From: CAYPEZ01 sp964622275
GTDB taxonomy: Bacteria; Patescibacteriota; Minisyncoccia; Phycocordibacterales; UBA6899
Direction: 5' to 3'
Assembly: GCA_964622275.1 (NCBI GenBank)
Contig: CAZUMX010000032.1
Location: forward strand, 1-11,460
DNA length: 11,460 nucleotides
Part shown: in pieces, positions 6,001 to 11,460 of the stretch
How the letters are laid out: every line of letters starts with the position of its first letter
Numbering within the stretch: position 1 is the first letter of the stretch
Program-made: the position numbers and the translations under genes
Notes under the pieces: model-generated
Told to the model about the DNA's origin: nothing
The model's input: only the letters and a program-made list of their open reading frames with translations
Database searches by the model: none

Positions 6001-8132
6001 CGCGATGATGCATTATTATATATCTGAAGATATGTCGCCGTTGCAACTGAGAGCTGTCCTTCCCATGTGAATGTTAATGGATCTGTGGTGTTCAGGTGGG
6101 TCAATCGTGAAAGATACGCCATCCGAACATTTGCACTTCCCTCCAACCTGTCCCGAAGGTCATCGCTGGTTTGCACCCTCTCATATCCCTTATTATCAAG
6201 GAGTTTTCTGAGGGTACTCGAGGAATTCATGTTTGCTGTCTCACCAGAAGACGCACAATCAATTGAATTACATTTTACGAGGAGGATTTCATTTGTCCCG
6301 GAATTACTATTTTGACTCATCACAATAGGATTTCCATCAACCCCGATAGCCATGACGGGGGTTTTCCCAGCATTTGCTCGACTATCAAGCAGCATATCTG
6401 ATGTCGACGAGCAGGTAGAGTCGTAACAACGGAAGAATCTTAATGTATTATCCCATCCATTCTGGTGGACAATGACAGGATTCCCATCAATTCCCATATT
6501 GATGAACGTAGAATTTCCTGATCCCTCAAAAGAGGTTAAAAGATCGTCAGAATAAGAGCTACATGATCGATTTGCGCACCGGATGAGTCGCAAGTCGCCG
6601 TTGGTTTGATCAGAAAAAGCAATCAATTGATTGCCATCAAATCCCGTTATGATGCTATCTCCTGCACCTACGTCATTTGTGGTTGAAAGATCTGCGCTCG
6701 TGTTTGTATTACAGAAATTATCAAGACATCGGTGTACTCTGAGATTATCAGACGCTGCCACGAATGGTGATGTTCTCTGGTAATTTGCAATAAATGGTCG
6801 CCCAACATCATCAAGCACCGGACTTGCAGCACTTCCACGATAATCATCAGTATCAATGATGACAGAAGTCCACGCTGTACACGAACTATCCGAACATCGT
6901 GTGGCATAAAAATCAGGACCACCGTCAAAATGGAACATCATCGGATTTCCATCGGCTCCAACAACAAGACCGGGATCTCCACCTGCAGTCCACGAACCAA
7001 TTCCTTCCCCATCAAGAATACCACTTGTTGTCGCAGTACAAGAGAAGTTCGTGCAGTGTGTGTACAGCAGGTTGTAATTATCATAGTCAGAGTGTGCAAT
7101 AGAAATGTATCCATCCCCCACCACACCAACAGATGTCAGCCAACCAATGTTTTTTGTGGAGTCTTTCCAGAGAGTGCTCGTCGCAGTATTCATACACACC
7201 GTATCCGTGCAGCGAAATGCCCGCAAGGGATACCCTGAAAACCCCGGCTCAGATCCTTCGTGAACAACAAATGGATTTCCATCGTTCCCTATGAGGATAG
7301 AAGGGCTCCATCCCGGATCACCATAGTTCTCTGACTTCGTTGTGGTAATTCCTCGTGCCTCTTTAGAAATTTGGGCGATTCCAACATCCGATGCTTGCAT
7401 AGAAAACGTTGGATAGACGGAGTAAGAATCGAGGGTTTGTGTAGTACTTCCTGTCACTAACCGAAGCCGATATGTCTTCCCCGGAAGGGCTCCTGAAGTT
7501 TCAATTGCAAACATAAATTCTGTACACGATGAGGGATTGATGGAAACAGGGGTCGTTGTACCAATGGCCACAGCAAATCGTCCAGGACTATATGTGTATC
7601 CAGAGGAACAGCTAGATGTCACCTTGATTGATGGAAGAGGTGGGGATCCCCAACTTGCGTAAATAGCCCCCCGGTCCGAGAGAGCGGGGTGAATTTGTGT
7701 TGTTGTCGAAAGGTCGCTCCAAACATTGGGATTATCGGTGTTATTCTCCCACTGCAGGCGATATGTTGTTGTTGCTGCTCCTGCTCCTGAATTATCTACC
7801 TGTATACGCACATTCATGCGTTCTCCCTTACGAACATTGGATATAGGAGTACTTGTTGCTGACCCCGTTCTGATGGTGCCAGAATTCACATCGCTTCCAT
7901 CATCGTGATAGAAAGCATATTGACGCTGCGTGAGCGTTGACCCCGTTGGCCCTGCAATAACATATCCTACCCCAAAAAGGAACAGAGTTACTGCAGTGAC
8001 AAATGTCACTTTTTCTCTCAAAGAAAAACCTTTCCATTTCAAGCGAAGAACATGGACAGTGACATCCCTCCCTTCGTATAAGGTTCGTCGAGACGAGCGC
8101 TCCTCGCGTTTAAGTTGCTCTAATTCATTCAT
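3039..8132 (-). CDS. Giant secreted surface protein with two predicted seven-bladed beta-propellers
   Basis: This 1697-residue protein has no exact name that I recognise. Residues 1-40 are charged and basic, and a hydrophobic segment at about 41-60 ends VIA-G, either an uncleaved anchor or a long-n-region signal peptide. The rest is a super-repeat. Module A (67-253 and 774-958) begins LTQRQY and contains GERMN[VL]RIQVDN and WGSPPLPS. Propeller B (about 270-630 and 978-1323) has seven roughly 50-residue blades each, with a GxDGNP-type turn and an (R/K)CxxxxC strand. Module C (about 636-772 and 1327-1467) contains EGQLSVAT and VATNTSPT. A divergent third A copy (1469-1645) and a Gly/Ser-rich tail (1651-1697) follow. 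The propeller repeat resembles DGxPxIxxxDxxNxDL repeats of environmental surface proteins, from memory. Start ATG at 8132 overlaps the previous stop (ATGA) with no Shine-Dalgarno sequence, implying coupled translation. Adhesion or recognition is inferred from architecture only; no enzyme motif was seen. Confidence 0.9.
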   Translation of the reverse strand: MNELEQLKREERSSRRTLYEGRDVTVHVLRLKWKGFSLREKVTFVTAVTLFLFGVGYVIAGPTGSTLTQRQYAFYHDDGSDVNSGTIRTGSATSTPISNVRKGERMNVRIQVDNSGAGAATTTYRLQWENNTDNPNVWSDLSTTTQIHPALSDRGAIYASWGSPPLPSIKVTSSCSSGYTYSPGRFAVAIGTTTPVSINPSSCTEFMFAIETSGALPGKTYRLRLVTGSTTQTLDSYSVYPTFSMQASDVGIAQISKEARGITTTKSENYGDPGWSPSILIGNDGNPFVVHEGSEPGFSGYPLRAFRCTDTVCMNTATSTLWKDSTKNIGWLTSVGVVGDGYISIAHSDYDNYNLLYTHCTNFSCTATTSGILDGEGIGSWTAGGDPGLVVGADGNPMMFHFDGGPDFYATRCSDSSCTAWTSVIIDTDDYRGSAASPVLDDVGRPFIANYQRTSPFVAASDNLRVHRCLDNFCNTNTSADLSTTNDVGAGDSIITGFDGNQLIAFSDQTNGDLRLIRCANRSCSSYSDDLLTSFEGSGNSTFINMGIDGNPVIVHQNGWDNTLRFFRCYDSTCSSTSDMLLDSRANAGKTPVMAIGVDGNPIVMSQNSNSGTNEILLVKCNSIDCASSGETANMNSSSTLRKLLDNKGYERVQTSDDLRDRLEGSANVRMAYLSRLTHLNTTDPLTFTWEGQLSVATATYLQIYNNASSRWDGVATNTSPTANTDFTLSTTITNTSNYFDGTGVIATRVITGTTTVGTVMQTDLFTVETPENLTQRQYGFYTDDGSDLNTHTLRAGSSTSSPISSVKIGERMNLRIQVDNAGQATSTGAWVLQYENNTDSPNTWVDVGTTTEIRVSLSERTAMRARWGSPPLPSRKLTTTCNASATYITGRSVVAEATSSAVSIGGSQCTEFQYAIETSGALVGKTYRFRLIRAYPTRSALDTYSAYPTLTTVSSMNDVLKISKEARGATSTFSIESRFTVGSMTALAIGIDGNPFAAFYDYTNFTIRSLICSDAVCTATSGAAIDQASTDKENVPAWPQIALGSNGYPTIGHFRNSSMRLIRCLNGGCTSTSSLIMYVGGSADASLVLGGDGFTRTPLLAGSDDLYYAECLDSSCVATTSRILETTNIVGYGNTMMLGVNGNPFIAHLDISSSDLRLTKCSNANCSVTNSLYLETVNNVGEDPSGILGLDGNPMYVHQDATNLDLRFLRCSDVGCTGTSAVLLEGSGSVGVEPEIALGVDGYPVVVHQDLINRDLRFIRCNNTSCTATSGGMLYGTNDVGWEPEIAIGVDGYPIMIHESYTNKNLYLTKCNSLDCGFALSNILLPSSSTTDLRFYLDNDEYTKIGTSDDSRDSIVGGTNTTIAYQGRMTHGNNSDSFTVSWEGQLSVATSTFLQLYNRTAGKWETVATNTSPTPNTDFTLSATISTGVSTYIDPAGNLSLRAVTGTTTQATTMRTDLFSVTIASPSLDLLRYRWRNDDGIETTASAAAGESTSLTTGVYKGDRKRLRMQINNAGGAAASSYRYRLEVSSSTCTVWVPVPTDSTLSLQHWVMDYSQYVPDGAVTTNVSSLLTDPVGTFSAGLVTVASSTSASLTILRDYYSEIEYSVRSTQYVSPGTTYCFRVTNDGSTTYFTYTAQPQIVISGEQRPVAGGASSENDGGGTPHGGGTAGGGAGGESGGSGSSHGGGSSKGGGAIE
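3198..3728 (-). repeat. Third, divergent A module (A3) without propeller
   Basis: Residues 1469-1645 of the giant protein repeat the start of module A in weakened form: LDLLRYRWRNDDG against LTQRQYAFYHDDG, and KGDRKRLRMQINNAG against KGERMNVRIQVDNSG. Cys1534 and Cys1621 may match the Cys pair of A1 (175, 203) and A2 (882, 910). No propeller or C module follows; the protein ends in the Gly/Ser tail. Confidence 0.7.
4164..5201 (-). repeat. Propeller 2: seven CX4C blades
   Basis: Residues 978-1323 of the giant protein. Blade cysteine pairs are at 1013/1018, 1065/1070, 1112/1117, 1162/1167, 1212/1217, 1262/1267 and 1312/1317, about 50 residues apart. The best-conserved blades (1231-1285) read GVEPEIALGVDGYPVVVHQD and RDLRFIRCNNTSC. 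The closing blade (TKCNSLDC) matches the last blade of propeller 1 (VKCNSIDC) better than its neighbours, so the whole propeller was duplicated as a unit. Seven repeats is a usual number for a closed beta-propeller. Confidence 0.8.
5259..5813 (-). repeat. Module A2 (second copy)
   Basis: Residues 774-958 of the giant protein, aligning with residues 67-253: LTQRQYGFYTDDGSDLNTHT, IGERMNLRIQVDNAG, YENNTDSPNTW, WGSPPLPSRKLTTTC, CTEFQYAIETSGALVGKTYR. It is probably an all-beta, Ig-like domain with one disulfide (Cys882-Cys910). The offset from copy 1 is 707 residues, or 2121 bp. Confidence 0.8.
6243..7325 (-). repeat. Propeller 1: seven CX4C blades
   Basis: Residues 270-630 of the giant protein. 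Cysteine pairs are at 308/313, 360/365, 413/418, 469/474, 519/524, 569/574 and 621/626. DGNP-type turns occur in most blades (284-287, 394-397, 549-552, 599-602), and blades 2, 4 and 5 are degenerate there (GDGY, DVGR, DGNQ). It is immediately preceded, as in copy 2, by ISKEARG (255-261; copy 2 at 963-969). Confidence 0.8.
7374..7934 (-). repeat. Module A1 (first copy)
   Basis: Residues 67-253 of the giant protein, directly after the membrane segment. It contains LTQRQYAFYHDDGSD, KGERMNVRIQVDNSG, WENNTDNPNVW, WGSPPLPSIKVTSSC and CTEFMFAIETSGALPGKTYR, mirrored almost block for block in A2. It is predicted beta-rich, with Cys175 and Cys203 conserved between copies. Confidence 0.8.
8129..8132 (-). 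promoter_or_regulatory. ATGA stop/start overlap coupling the two surface genes
   Basis: ATG (8132-8130) of the giant propeller protein overlaps the TGA (8131-8129) of the fibre gene. The preceding bases (TCCAGAAACATCGACACC) contain no Shine-Dalgarno match, so the downstream protein is probably made by termination-reinitiation and at a fixed ratio to the fibre protein. Confidence 0.8.
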
Positions 8133-11100
8133 GGTGTCGATGTTTCTGGAGCTGGGGTTCCCTGATTGTCAGCAATTGGAGGTTCTTGAATTGCAGGTGT
8201 TCCTGCGGGTTCTGTTGTCGGAATATCCGAAACACTCTGAGGATCAGAGGTAGTCGCACTTGTGTCACTCGGGGGTATCAATTCTTCTGGCGATGATGTT
8301 CCAAACTCACTAGTCGTAGCTTCGGTCGATGTGCTGGTTGAGTCAGTAGGTGTGGTTGTCCCTTGTGGTGGCACAGAAAGAGGTGTGACTCCAGTTGCTT
8401 GAAGCAGTGCGTTGAGTTTATCACCATCGATACATGTATTTCCTATACAAATTTGATCCGTATGCACGATTTCCGCGTCAATGCGTCGTGCTTTAATGTT
8501 CCCCTCAGAATCAATATACCAAGCATCTCCAACACCACGAATCTCAGCAACATTGAAGATTCCATTCCCTTCGAGAGAGAGACCTTTCTTCAGGAGCACC
8601 CGCGTTCCCTCTGCGTTTTCTCCCCATGTGTCGATAGAAAGACCAGGGAAAATATTTGTATCCCCAGCAACATGTTCGAGTGGATCGACCTCAAGCTTAA
8701 TAAACATGAGAATCTTCCCGACATTCACAGTCTTCCCCTCTATGGTCGTCGTAGCGATTGCGGGTTTTTGATCTGGAGGGATAGTAATAATTTTTACTTG
8801 AGACGAACACTCTGCTTCTGTTGATGGAAGAACTTTTTGAGGAACACTGTCTCCATCTTGCTCACTCCCCAATCCACCACTAAGTCGAGTTCCGTCTCGA
8901 GTTTGCGCTGGAGCACATGTGGTTGTCGTCGTAGCAAGCTCTACTGTTTCAACATCGATCGTTGAAGTTGAGTAATACCGAGTTCCGTCAAAGGATTCGA
9001 GAGCAATACCTACCATGGTAGATCGTGTGGATGTGCTCTTCATTCCAATACCTGGAACACTTGATAGGACGATGCGGTCACCAATCTGAATTGGTCCATG
9101 TTCATCTGAAATAAGGACGGGGACTCGACCAGAAAGTCCGATTGGGAAGCGCGGAATGGATGACGATTTTTCGTCGTCTGTACCCAAGGAAAGTCCTGGG
9201 TGTGTGGAAACAACACCGAGAATCGGCTGCCCACTTGTTGAAGCGCGTCCCACTTCGATGCCGCCTTTCGCATACACAATTTCACCTGGCTGGAGTTCCT
9301 CTGTAGACAAGTATGCTTCCGCAAGGTCGGCGTTCCCTGTCGTATACGAAACAGCACTGATGCGTCCTGATGTTGATGCGACACAAGAACCATCATTATC
9401 GACACAGAGACCACCAAATCCGATCTGAAGACCTGCCTGCGTCACCGTCTGGTTAACCTGCCCGATAGTTGTTGTTCCACCATACGTAACCTTAAAGCGT
9501 GAATTATCGTTGACCTGTAGATCGAGGAAGTTCCCAGTGAATGACCCTCCTCCTTTCCCAAAGTTCATAAGAAGACCTGTTCCTGAAAACGCAGAGGTTT
9601 CTTGGAAGAATTGAGCTACGGATGAAGCGGTTGTGAGAGAGCTTGAATACAATCGAAGCACATCACCAAGGGTTGTTCCTGTGGATTCACCATAGAGAGC
9701 TGCTGGGGTTGAGCTTCCTCCTGCGAGTCCACTCGTAAAGCCAGCAACACCAAATGTTGCGCCAGTACCACGAATTGCTGTGTTCCTACCCCATGTATTT
9801 GATCCTCCGTTTGCGATCACTTCAAGACCAATCACATTGTTCGAAAGAACAGTATTGTCGTTCATGCGGACAAGTGTTCCCACTGCGGTATTTGTTGCTG
9901 TTGGAGCATTGAGCACAACAAAACGATTACCCACCTGCGTTGTATTGTTTACCGTAGGAGCAAATGAGTAGATACCATGCACTCCAGCAATGGCATTATT
10001 CGACCCAGTGTCATTTGTTAACGATTGATCGATAAAGAGGCGCGCAAGAGACGAAGGAGAGCTTGTACCAAATCCAACGAATCCACGTTGATTGATACCA
10101 CCAACATAAATGGACGGCGAGGTGCTCGCTGGATTACCAATCATGAATGCTGGTGTAGAAGTTGGAGTCGTAATAGATAATTTTGCGAAAGGAGTTGATG
10201 TTCCACCGATTCCTACATTTCCCCCATTGAGCGCAAGGGTTGTCGTCCCAAACGTAGAAAGTCTTCCTGTCGTTGCTGTTTGTCCCACAAACAAGCTCGA
10301 TGACGATGCAATTCCCGTGGCAGTGAGATTGGTTGCAGTCGCATTCCCTGCGATCACGCCATTGCGTGCGATGTAGAGGTCGGTGGTGGTGACGCCGCGA
10401 GAGACAATCAGGTTGGAGGTAGATGCAGTACCAGTGGCAATGAGGTTGGTTGCTGTTGCTGATCCTGCGGTGAAGAAGTCTCCCCACACCTCAAGGGCAC
10501 TTCGAGTCGTCGTTGCAGCAGCACCAATGAGCACTTGGTTGGTGGTGGTCGTGAGACGGATGCCTGCAGGAATGATCTGCCATGGAGTGTCGGTGGCGGT
10601 AGAGCCGGTCTGGTCAGTGGCACATCCGAAGACACCAGAGGCAAGGGTGTATGTGACCTTGTTCGACACACCAGTACAGTCACCGAGTCCTCCCTGGAAG
10701 AGACGTGAAAGAGTGAGATTTGTCGTGGACGCATAGGTGGTGGAGAGTCCTCCCATGGTGGAGGTTCCTGAGACATTGAGATTGGAGGTGGTGGCACTGG
10801 TGACCGTGAGTGTGGTGCCGGTGATGTTCCCTGCGTTGAAGGTGGTGGATGTGGCTCCCGTGAACGTGGCATTGCCTCCTGTGAGATTGCCACCATTTAA
10901 GGTGAGATATGTCGCAGAGAGTCCTTGGAGTGATGAGGTGGCAGCAACGATCAATGTGTTGTCCACACGAAGGAAGGAGGTCGTTGCTCCTCCTGAGACA
11001 CGGAGTGCTGATGACGAGGCAAATCCTGTCACGGCAAGATTGGAGGTGGTCGCAGTGCCTGCAATCACCCCATTGCGTGCGATGTAGAGGTCGGTGGTGG

Positions 11101-11460
11101 TGGCTGTGCCAGAGATCACCGCTTGGCTTGTGGACGCAGTTCCCGTCACCACAAGGTTGGTGGTGGTGGCTGTGGTAGAGACAATCAGGTTGGTGGTGGA
11201 TGCACTGGTGGTGGCGGTGAAGGCACCAACCGTGAGTGATCCTGTCTGGAAGGTGACGGTGTTCCCTGTGCGCTGGAGTGATCCCGCAAAGGTGAGTGGA
11301 GATTCATAGTCTGTGCCTGCTGATGCAAGACCCACCGCACCCGCAGCATTGGTGCGGAGGAGTCCACCAGCAACACCCACGATGGCGAGGTTCGTGGTGG
11401 TGGCCCCACGAGAGACGATCATGTTGGTGGTGGAGGCCAAGGTGAGGACACTCCAGATGG
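8129..11460 (-). CDS. Fibre-like secreted protein, 5' end outside the window
   Basis: At least 1109 residues are in the window. The frame is open to base 11460, and the TTG at 11440 has no claim to be the start; numbering below counts from it. Residues 1-400 are Thr/Ser-rich repeats of the type (A/G)TATTTNLxVTGxASTSNLxVS, a beta-rich shaft. GNVGIGGTSTPFAKLSI (407-423) and GFVGFGTSSPS (453-463) are motifs common in tail-fibre-like proteins. A head region spans about 440-700. DLAEAYLSTEELQPGEIVYA (705-724), ILGVVSTHPGL (740-750) and LSGRVPV (769-775) resemble fibre-end self-processing domains such as Peptidase_G2. AWYIDSEGNIKARRIDAE (973-990) and ICIGNTCI (997-1004) precede a Thr/Ser/Pro/Glu tail (1021-1103). 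Such proteins are typical of Patescibacteria surfaces, from memory. The stop TGA overlaps the next gene's ATG. Receptor binding or adhesion is inferred. Confidence 0.88.
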   Translation of the reverse strand, partial: IWSVLTLASTTNMIVSRGATTTNLAIVGVAGGLLRTNAAGAVGLASAGTDYESPLTFAGSLQRTGNTVTFQTGSLTVGAFTATTSASTTNLIVSTTATTTNLVVTGTASTSQAVISGTATTTDLYIARNGVIAGTATTSNLAVTGFASSSALRVSGGATTSFLRVDNTLIVAATSSLQGLSATYLTLNGGNLTGGNATFTGATSTTFNAGNITGTTLTVTSATTSNLNVSGTSTMGGLSTTYASTTNLTLSRLFQGGLGDCTGVSNKVTYTLASGVFGCATDQTGSTATDTPWQIIPAGIRLTTTTNQVLIGAAATTTRSALEVWGDFFTAGSATATNLIATGTASTSNLIVSRGVTTTDLYIARNGVIAGNATATNLTATGIASSSSLFVGQTATTGRLSTFGTTTLALNGGNVGIGGTSTPFAKLSITTPTSTPAFMIGNPASTSPSIYVGGINQRGFVGFGTSSPSSLARLFIDQSLTNDTGSNNAIAGVHGIYSFAPTVNNTTQVGNRFVVLNAPTATNTAVGTLVRMNDNTVLSNNVIGLEVIANGGSNTWGRNTAIRGTGATFGVAGFTSGLAGGSSTPAALYGESTGTTLGDVLRLYSSSLTTASSVAQFFQETSAFSGTGLLMNFGKGGGSFTGNFLDLQVNDNSRFKVTYGGTTTIGQVNQTVTQAGLQIGFGGLCVDNDGSCVASTSGRISAVSYTTGNADLAEAYLSTEELQPGEIVYAKGGIEVGRASTSGQPILGVVSTHPGLSLGTDDEKSSSIPRFPIGLSGRVPVLISDEHGPIQIGDRIVLSSVPGIGMKSTSTRSTMVGIALESFDGTRYYSTSTIDVETVELATTTTTCAPAQTRDGTRLSGGLGSEQDGDSVPQKVLPSTEAECSSQVKIITIPPDQKPAIATTTIEGKTVNVGKILMFIKLEVDPLEHVAGDTNIFPGLSIDTWGENAEGTRVLLKKGLSLEGNGIFNVAEIRGVGDAWYIDSEGNIKARRIDAEIVHTDQICIGNTCIDGDKLNALLQATGVTPLSVPPQGTTTPTDSTSTSTEATTSEFGTSSPEELIPPSDTSATTSDPQSVSDIPTTEPAGTPAIQEPPIADNQGTPAPETSTP
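8936..9331 (-). other. Tail-fibre self-processing/chaperone-like domain
   Basis: Residues about 704-835 of the fibre protein (counted from the TTG at 11440). The order ADLAEAY, ELQPGEIVYAKGGIEVG, QPILGVVSTHPGLSLG, RFPIGLSGRVPVLIS, GPIQIGDRIVLSSVPGIGMK and VGIALESFDG is typical of C-terminal domains in phage-like fibres; Peptidase_G2, an intramolecular chaperone that cleaves itself, has a similar '[DY].AE...LGVVS..P' pattern. The assignment is from remembered pattern, and catalytic residues cannot be confirmed. About 270 residues follow it, unlike a strictly terminal chaperone. Confidence 0.5.
10359..10391 (-). repeat. 33-bp perfect direct repeat, copy 1
   Basis: This stretch is identical to 11070-11102 and encodes TTTDLYIARNG. 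The copies are 711 bp (237 codons) apart in the same frame, and the flanking sequence is similar but not identical. Confidence 0.85.
11070..11102 (-). repeat. 33-bp perfect direct repeat, copy 2
   Basis: Second copy of the repeat at 10359-10391, in the same orientation and reading frame of the fibre gene. A recombination between them would remove 237 codons without a frameshift. Confidence 0.85.

Larger units (their letters stand above)
10240..11460 (-). repeat. Thr/Ser shaft repeats
   Basis: Degenerate tandem repeats of about 14-18 residues, core (S/T)ATTTNLxVxGxA, appear on the plus strand as recurring GGTTGGTGGTGGT and GTGGTGGTGG tracts (minus strand ACC ACC ACC AAC). More than a dozen copies are recognisable, broken by non-repeat inserts such as the Cys254/Cys273 segment (about 10620-10690). 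The array continues past the right edge. Confidence 0.8.

Noticed and set aside
8363..8824. Plus-strand open frame of 153 codons
   Set aside because: It is antisense to the conserved C-terminal part of the fibre gene. The product has no recognisable motifs and no upstream signals.
10383..11309. Plus-strand Val/Pro-rich open frames
   Set aside because: They result from reading the ACC-rich Thr repeats backwards (GGTGGTGG gives Val/Gly). The Val-rich low-complexity products are artefacts.
11438..11440. TTG as start codon of the fibre gene
   Set aside because: The frame is open to the window edge (ATC TGG AGT GTC CTC ACC TTG) and the repeat pattern continues across it, so the true start is outside.
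8129..11440. Prophage tail-fibre gene
   Set aside because: Fibre-like motifs are present, but no capsid, portal, terminase, lysis or integrase gene is nearby and the neighbours are cellular export and surface genes.
10380..11460. CRISPR-like array
   Set aside because: Recurring GGTGGTGG blocks are irregular, degenerate and in frame with Thr/Ser protein repeats; there are no uniform repeats or unique spacers.

Overview
The window looks like a stretch of a Patescibacteria / Candidate Phyla Radiation genome. This is inferred from protein families: a Thr/Ser-rich fibre protein of the 'ATTTNL' repeat type, a short single-pass membrane protein with a C-terminal domain I associate with these organisms, and compact SecD and SecF. 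TGA is not needed as a sense codon anywhere; TAA, TAG and TGA all act as stops, so the standard bacterial code fits. All supported genes lie on the minus strand, so the biological order runs from high to low coordinates.

Region by region, in transcription order: (1) 11460-8129, the 3' part of a large secreted fibre-like protein whose 5' end lies outside the window. It has a Thr/Ser repeat shaft, a head region, a domain resembling tail-fibre self-processing or chaperone modules, a conserved C-terminal motif and a Thr/Ser/Pro tail. (2) 8132-3039, a 1697-residue surface protein overlapping the first gene by ATGA. After one N-terminal membrane segment it is built as A-B-C-A-B-C-A, where each B is a predicted seven-bladed beta-propeller with one CX4C cysteine pair per blade. 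(3) 2990-2535, a 151-residue single-pass membrane protein. (4) 2449-1061 and 1054-134, secD and secF, 6 nt apart, with their own strong promoter so close to the secD ATG that the mRNA should be leaderless or nearly so. A hairpin follows secF, and then the probable start of another minus-strand gene runs off the left edge.

The two giant proteins are almost certainly co-translated and exported by Sec. SecD and SecF, encoded immediately downstream but under a separate promoter, drive late stages of Sec export. A working hypothesis is a cell-surface attachment locus with its secretion helpers. No tRNA, rRNA, CRISPR array, insertion sequence or phage integration site was seen. No gene-free stretch exceeds 135 bases.
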